Shown here: piece by piece, positions 60,030-64,000 of the stretch
How the letters are laid out: every line of letters starts with the position of its first letter
Numbering within the stretch: position 1 is the first letter of the stretch
Assembly (NCBI GenBank): GCA_903886975.1
Contig: CAISOB010000021.1
Coordinates: 1 to 64,000, forward strand
Source: an uncultured beta proteobacterium
GTDB taxonomy: Bacteria > Pseudomonadota > Gammaproteobacteria > Burkholderiales > Rhodocyclaceae
Direction: 5' to 3'
DNA length: 64,000 nt
Program-made: the position numbers and the translations under genes
The notes under the pieces: model-generated
What the model saw: the letters and a program-made list of their open reading frames with translations, nothing else
Told to the model about the DNA's origin: nothing
Database searches by the model: none

Positions 60030-62440
60030 TTTGCCTCCTGCTTGCCGGCCCGCCAGCGGCGCAAGAGCAGCGAGTTCGAAACGACGGAGACCGAGCTCAT
60101 GGCCATCGCCGCTCCGGCCAGCACCGGATTGAGCCAGCCGAGGGCTGCCAATGGTATACCAATGACATTGTAAATGAAGGCGAAGAAGAGATTCTGCCGA
60201 ATCTTTCCCAAGGTGGCGCGCGACAGCATGATGGCGTCGGCGACACCAAGCAGATCGCTGCGCACGAGCGTGATGTCCGCCACGTCGATGGCCGCGTCCG
60301 AACCGGCACCGATGGCGAAACTGACGTCGGCAGCGGCCAGCGCCGGCGCATCGTTGATGCCGTCACCGGCCATTGCAACGACATTATCATTCGCCTTGAA
60401 CTCGGCGATAACCAGCGCCTTCTCCGCGGGCGATATGCCGGCGCGATAATCGTCAATACCGGCCTGGCGGGCGATCGCCTTTGCGGTGCGCACATTGTCG
60501 CCGGTCAGCATCACCACATGCACGCCGAGCGCCTTGAGCCGCGCCACGGCCTCGCGCGAACTCGCACGCAGCGGATCGGCGATAGCCAGAACCGCCAGCG
60601 CGACATGCTCCGCGACCAGCACGACGACGGTCTTACCCTCGCCCTGCAGCGCGCCAATTTGCTGCGTCGGCAATTCCACTTGCGGGAACCATTGCGGCGC
60701 GCCGAGGCGCAGGAGCCGCCCGCCGATGCGGCCCTCGACGCCCAATCCGGGATAGGCGCAGAAGTCGGCGAGCGCAGGCAGCGCCACGCCGCTTTCCTGC
60801 GCGCGCAGCAGAGCGGCTTTGGCCAGCGGATGTTCCGAACCTTGCTCGAGCCCGGCAGCCAGCGCGAGCAGTTTCTCGTCCGCGTCCGCGGCCAGCGGTA
60901 GCAGGTCGGTAAGTGCCGGTTCGCCGCGCGTCAAGGTGCCGGTCTTGTCGATGGCCAGCACGCCGATCTTTTCGGCCCGTTCGAGCGCCGTAGCGTTTCT
61001 TACCAGAATTCCGGCGCGCGCGCCCTGCCCGGTTCCGACCATGATCGCCGTCGGCGTCGCCAAGCCGAGCGCGCAGGGGCAGGCGATGACCAGCACGGCG
61101 ACGGCATTGATCAACGCCTCGCTGAAGCTGCCGGCAATGAGCCACCAGCCGGCCAAAGTGCACAGGGCAATCAGGCAGACGACCGGTACAAAGATCCCCG
61201 AAATGCGATCGGCGAGCCGCTGCACCGGCGCCTTCGAGCCCTGGGCGTCGGCAACCAGCCGGATGATGCCGGCCAGCAAGGTATGCTCGCCAACGCCTGT
61301 GGCTCGGCAGCGCAGGCTGCCCTCGCTGTTGGCCGTAGCGGCGAAGACACGGTCGCCGGGTCCCTTGGCGACCGGCATGCTCTCGCCGGTAAGCATCGCT
61401 TCATTGATGTTCGAAGCACCTTCGATCACCTCCCCATCGACCGGCAAGCTCTCGCCCGGCCGGACGATGAAGATATCGCCGGGGATCAGCAGCGCAGCGT
61501 CCATCTCGACGAGTTGTCCATCGCGTTCGACGCGCGCCGTTTTTGGTTGCAGCCGGACCAGCGCTTCGATCGCCGCCATGGTCCCGGCCTTGGCGCGCGC
61601 TTCGAGCAGCTTGCCGAGCAGCACCAGGGTGATGACCGCCGCCGAAGCCTCGAAGTAGACATGCAGATGGGCGAGCCCGAAAATCACCGCCACCGCGCTG
61701 AAGCCGTAGGCCATGCTGGTGCCGAGCGCGACCAGGACGTCCATGTTGGCGCCGGATAGTCCGCCCCCGTGCAGGGCCTTCCAGCCGCCGTCGTAAAAAC
61801 GCCAGCCGATCCAGAACTGCACAGGCGTTGCCAGCGCGAGCTGCAGCCAGCGCGGGAGCAACTCGTGGTGGGAATTCCAGTCGCCGGCGAACATGGTCAC
61901 CATTTGCGCCAGCAGCGGCAGCGTGAGCGCCGCGGAAATCCAGAAGCGGCGCAGTTCAGCATGATAGACGGCGAGCTTGCGGGCCTTCTCGTCGGCACGC
62001 GACCGGTCGTCGGCAAGCCGCGCCGTATAGCCGGCCTTGCCGACCGCCGCGATCAGCGAGGCCGGATCGGCAAGCCCAGGCTGATAGCGGATACGCGCCC
62101 GCTCGGCGGCCAGATTGACCGCGGCCTCGACGCCCGGCAGGCGGTTGAGAACCTTTTCAATTCGCGCCGAACAGGAAGCGCAGGTCATGCCTTCGAGGGA
62201 CAGTTCGACCGTCTGCTGCGGCACGGCAAAACCGGCCTTGGCGATGCTCGCCACGAGTTCCTGCGGCGAGGTCCGGCCGCCGCTCAGGGCGATGCGCGCG
62301 TGCTCGCTGGCAAAATTGACGCTGGCTTCGACGCCGGGCAGACGGTTGAGCACTTTCTCGATGCGCGCGGCGCACGCCGCGCACGTCATGCCGCTGAGCG
62401 GCAGATCAAGGCGGCGAATCGATTGTGAAGGATCGGACAT
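60026..62440 (-). CDS. copA: Copper-translocating P-type ATPase
   Basis: The 804-residue protein has two N-terminal metal-binding domains with GMTCAAC (Cys20, Cys23) and GMTCASC (Cys87, Cys90). Eight membrane helices, the transport motif CPC in VIACPCALGLATP, the phosphorylation site DKTGTLTRG, the HP motif SEHPLAK and the hinge GDGINDAPAL follow. It pumps Cu(I) out of the cytoplasm or delivers it for cbb3 oxidase assembly (CcoI role). The two metal domains are near copies of one another. The next downstream gene begins as TTGA overlap. Confidence 0.95.
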   Translation of the reverse strand: MSDPSQSIRRLDLPLSGMTCAACAARIEKVLNRLPGVEASVNFASEHARIALSGGRTSPQELVASIAKAGFAVPQQTVELSLEGMTCASCSARIEKVLNRLPGVEAAVNLAAERARIRYQPGLADPASLIAAVGKAGYTARLADDRSRADEKARKLAVYHAELRRFWISAALTLPLLAQMVTMFAGDWNSHHELLPRWLQLALATPVQFWIGWRFYDGGWKALHGGGLSGANMDVLVALGTSMAYGFSAVAVIFGLAHLHVYFEASAAVITLVLLGKLLEARAKAGTMAAIEALVRLQPKTARVERDGQLVEMDAALLIPGDIFIVRPGESLPVDGEVIEGASNINEAMLTGESMPVAKGPGDRVFAATANSEGSLRCRATGVGEHTLLAGIIRLVADAQGSKAPVQRLADRISGIFVPVVCLIALCTLAGWWLIAGSFSEALINAVAVLVIACPCALGLATPTAIMVGTGQGARAGILVRNATALERAEKIGVLAIDKTGTLTRGEPALTDLLPLAADADEKLLALAAGLEQGSEHPLAKAALLRAQESGVALPALADFCAYPGLGVEGRIGGRLLRLGAPQWFPQVELPTQQIGALQGEGKTVVVLVAEHVALAVLAIADPLRASSREAVARLKALGVHVVMLTGDNVRTAKAIARQAGIDDYRAGISPAEKALVIAEFKANDNVVAMAGDGINDAPALAAADVSFAIGAGSDAAIDVADITLVRSDLLGVADAIMLSRATLGKIRQNLFFAFIYNVIGIPLAALGWLNPVLAGAAMAMSSVSVVSNSLLLRRWRAGKQEAN

Positions 62441-62455
62441 GAAGCCATTATGCGC

Positions 62456-63127
62456 CTAGCTTTGCCCGATGAGCCTGAGCGCGGCGAACAAGCCGTGTGC
62501 GCCGAAGGCCAGAACGAGCAGCCCCGCGCCGATGCGCGGTGCCGCTTTCGCCGCGTATTCCTTCAGGCGCAGCGCCAGCAGGCCGGCGAGCAGAAGATTG
62601 GGCAGGGTGCCGGCGCCAAAGGCCAGCATCGTTGCGGCGCCCTGCCGCGCCGAACCGCTGGCCAGGGCCGTCACTAGCGCGCTGTAGACCAGGCCGCAAG
62701 GCAGCCAGCCCCATAGCAGGCCGAGCGGAAAAGCCTGCGCGACCGTGCGCGCCGGCAGAAAGCGTCGGGTCAGCGGCTGCACGTGGCGCCATAGCCGCTG
62801 CCCGAAGCGTTCGCTGAAAGCCAGCGCCCGCGTGACCCCCATCAGGTACAGACCGAGCGCGACGAGCATCAGGTTGGCCAGAAGATAGAGGACGATGCGC
62901 ATCGGCAACTGCGCCGAGAGCGCAACACTCGCCGCACCGAGACCGCCGGCGATGGCGCCAGCAAGGGAATAGCTGACGATGCGCCCAAGGTTGTAGGCTA
63001 GATGCAGCGAAGGACGCGAGGCCACGCCCAGCGACAGCGCGCTGACGATACCGCCGCACATGCCGATGCAGTGCGTCCCGCCGAGCAGGCCGACCAGGAA
63101 GATCGCGAAATAGCTTGAATCCGGCAT
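62456..63127 (-). CDS. TauE/SafE-like membrane protein (CcoH/urease-accessory UreH type)
   Basis: The 223-residue protein has about six membrane helices and the loop GGTHCIGMCGGI, which is typical of the UreH/TauE branch found beside copper ATPases and cbb3 oxidase genes. In those clusters the protein is thought to help copper insertion, with Cys and His as possible ligands. It lies 15 bp before the copA start in the same direction. The ribosome binding site is weak. Confidence 0.87.
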   Translation of the reverse strand: MPDSSYFAIFLVGLLGGTHCIGMCGGIVSALSLGVASRPSLHLAYNLGRIVSYSLAGAIAGGLGAASVALSAQLPMRIVLYLLANLMLVALGLYLMGVTRALAFSERFGQRLWRHVQPLTRRFLPARTVAQAFPLGLLWGWLPCGLVYSALVTALASGSARQGAATMLAFGAGTLPNLLLAGLLALRLKEYAAKAAPRIGAGLLVLAFGAHGLFAALRLIGQS

Positions 63128-63179
63128 GGTCGGAAAGGGGACGTCGATCGATATTTCTTTAAGTTTTGAGTGCGCCGGC

Positions 63180-64000
63180 TCAAATCACTTTCGAATAGCG
63201 TTTGTTTTCGCGGTCGGCCCGCAGACGCCTGTCGAAGACCATCGATATCGCGCGCACCAGCATGCGCCCGCGCGGCAGTACGACCAGGCCTTGATCCTCG
63301 ACGCGCAGCAGGCCAGCCTCGTCCATCTCGCGCAGGGCGGCCAGTTCGGTCGCGAAGTACGAGCGGAAAGCTATCCCCTGCGCCGTCTCTATCGCGGCGA
63401 ACGAAAGTTCGAAGTGACACATCAGCGATTGAATGATGGAACGCCGCAGCAGATCATCGGCGTCGAGCTCGATGCCGCGATAGACGGGCAACTCGCCCTT
63501 GTCGAGGCGCTCGTAATACGCGTCGAGCGTCTTGACGTTCTGGTAGTAGCTCGCCCCGACCTTGCTGATCGCCGAAATGCCGAAAGACATCATGTCGCAG
63601 TCGGCGTGCGTCGAATAACCCTGGAAATTGCGGTGCAGGCGGCCGTCGCGCTGGGCGACGGCCAGCTCATCGTCGGGCTTAGCGAAGTGGTCCATGCCGA
63701 TATAAACATAGCCGGCATCGGTCAGCTTGGCGATGGCCATGGCCAGGATCTGCAAGCGTGCCTCGGGTGTCGGCATTTCCGATTCGAGGATGCGCCGCTG
63801 GGGCTTGAACAGGCTTGGCAGATGCGCGTAATTGTAGATCGACAAACGTTCCGGGCTGGCCGCGATGACGCGATCGAGCGTGTGCGCAAATCCGCTCACC
63901 GTCTGGCGGGGCAGACCGTAGATCAGGTCGATGCTGATCGACTTGAAGCCATGGTCGCGGGCGGCGTCGATCACCGCCACGGTTTCCGCTTCGCTCTGGA
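63180..64000 (-). CDS. hemN: Oxygen-independent coproporphyrinogen III oxidase (C-terminal part)
   Basis: The window shows the last 273 residues; the N-terminal part with the radical-SAM CxxxCxxC motif lies beyond 64000. Visible segments are SISIDLIYGLPRQTV, ERLSIYNYAHLPSLFKPQRR, GMDHFAKPDDELAVAQ, RNFQGYSTHADCDMMSFG and the C-terminal RRLRADRENKRYSKVI, all typical of HemN. It converts coproporphyrinogen III to protoporphyrinogen IX without oxygen, using SAM. Directly upstream of the TauE-like gene in the same direction (52 bp). HemN with CopA and the TauE-like protein fits a low-oxygen respiratory region. Confidence 0.95.
   Translation of the reverse strand, partial: QSEAETVAVIDAARDHGFKSISIDLIYGLPRQTVSGFAHTLDRVIAASPERLSIYNYAHLPSLFKPQRRILESEMPTPEARLQILAMAIAKLTDAGYVYIGMDHFAKPDDELAVAQRDGRLHRNFQGYSTHADCDMMSFGISAISKVGASYYQNVKTLDAYYERLDKGELPVYRGIELDADDLLRRSIIQSLMCHFELSFAAIETAQGIAFRSYFATELAALREMDEAGLLRVEDQGLVVLPRGRMLVRAISMVFDRRLRADRENKRYSKVI

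Overview
The window is high-GC bacterial DNA, and its gene content points to a betaproteobacterium, most likely in the Rhodocyclales/Burkholderiales area. The indications are a MaoC-phosphotransacetylase fusion next to acetate kinase, a B12-dependent (class II) ribonucleotide reductase, a CopA/TauE-like/HemN series as found next to cbb3 oxidase genes, and many copies of the short palindromic repeat with core ATTCCGGCTTTCGCCGGAAT. The placement is inference from families, not from a marker gene. I saw no rRNA, tRNA, CRISPR array or insertion sequence.

Region 1 (1-5.2 kb) is a run of decayed accessory genes: a truncated type III DNA methyltransferase, a GIY-YIG nuclease colliding with a coding remnant, small hypotheticals, a DUF2076 protein and a nucleotidyltransferase-like pseudogene with an internal frame change. 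Region 2 (5.2-14.7 kb) holds an alpha/beta hydrolase of the MetX type without an ATG start, a two-RCK potassium channel, a hicAB pair whose toxin gene is internally deleted, a flavin-dependent monooxygenase-like protein, an intact vapBC-type pair, an SMP-30 lactonase, and an RbsD/FucU mutarotase coupled to an aldo/keto reductase. Region 3 (14.9-20.4 kb) has a chemoreceptor with a C-terminal sensor and a four-gene corrinoid methyl-transfer module (homocysteine methyltransferase family, UroD-like methyltransferase, B12 protein, DUF1638). Region 4 (20.9-33.6 kb) has a secreted nuclease, a complete sugar ABC importer, an amidase, a UvrD-like helicase behind a coupled 29-codon leader ORF, an ABC exporter and a FliD-like protein.

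Region 5 (33.8-39.9 kb) is central metabolism: MaoC-Pta and AckA face each other, and nrdJ sits behind two NrdR-type boxes exactly 31 bp apart. Region 6 (40.0-56.1 kb) is the most distinctive part. An AraC regulator, an SDR, a transaldolase-like protein, a ketose-epimerase-like TIM barrel and a PfkB kinase run rightward. They meet a leftward operon of a second, paralogous transaldolase, a second SDR and a complete 2-oxoacid dehydrogenase complex with fused E1. A LysR regulator and a lutA-lutC-lutB lactate oxidation operon follow. I read this as a catabolic route for an unidentified sugar or polyol that ends in acyl-CoA and lactate/pyruvate. Region 7 (56.2-64 kb) has selD, then a copper block in which a PAS-GGDEF-EAL protein is translationally sandwiched between a CopZ-like chaperone and CopA, then a TauE/SafE-like protein and hemN, which runs off the window edge.

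Coordinates of starts were chosen by Shine-Dalgarno quality and family length; several starts are TTG or GTG and are flagged.
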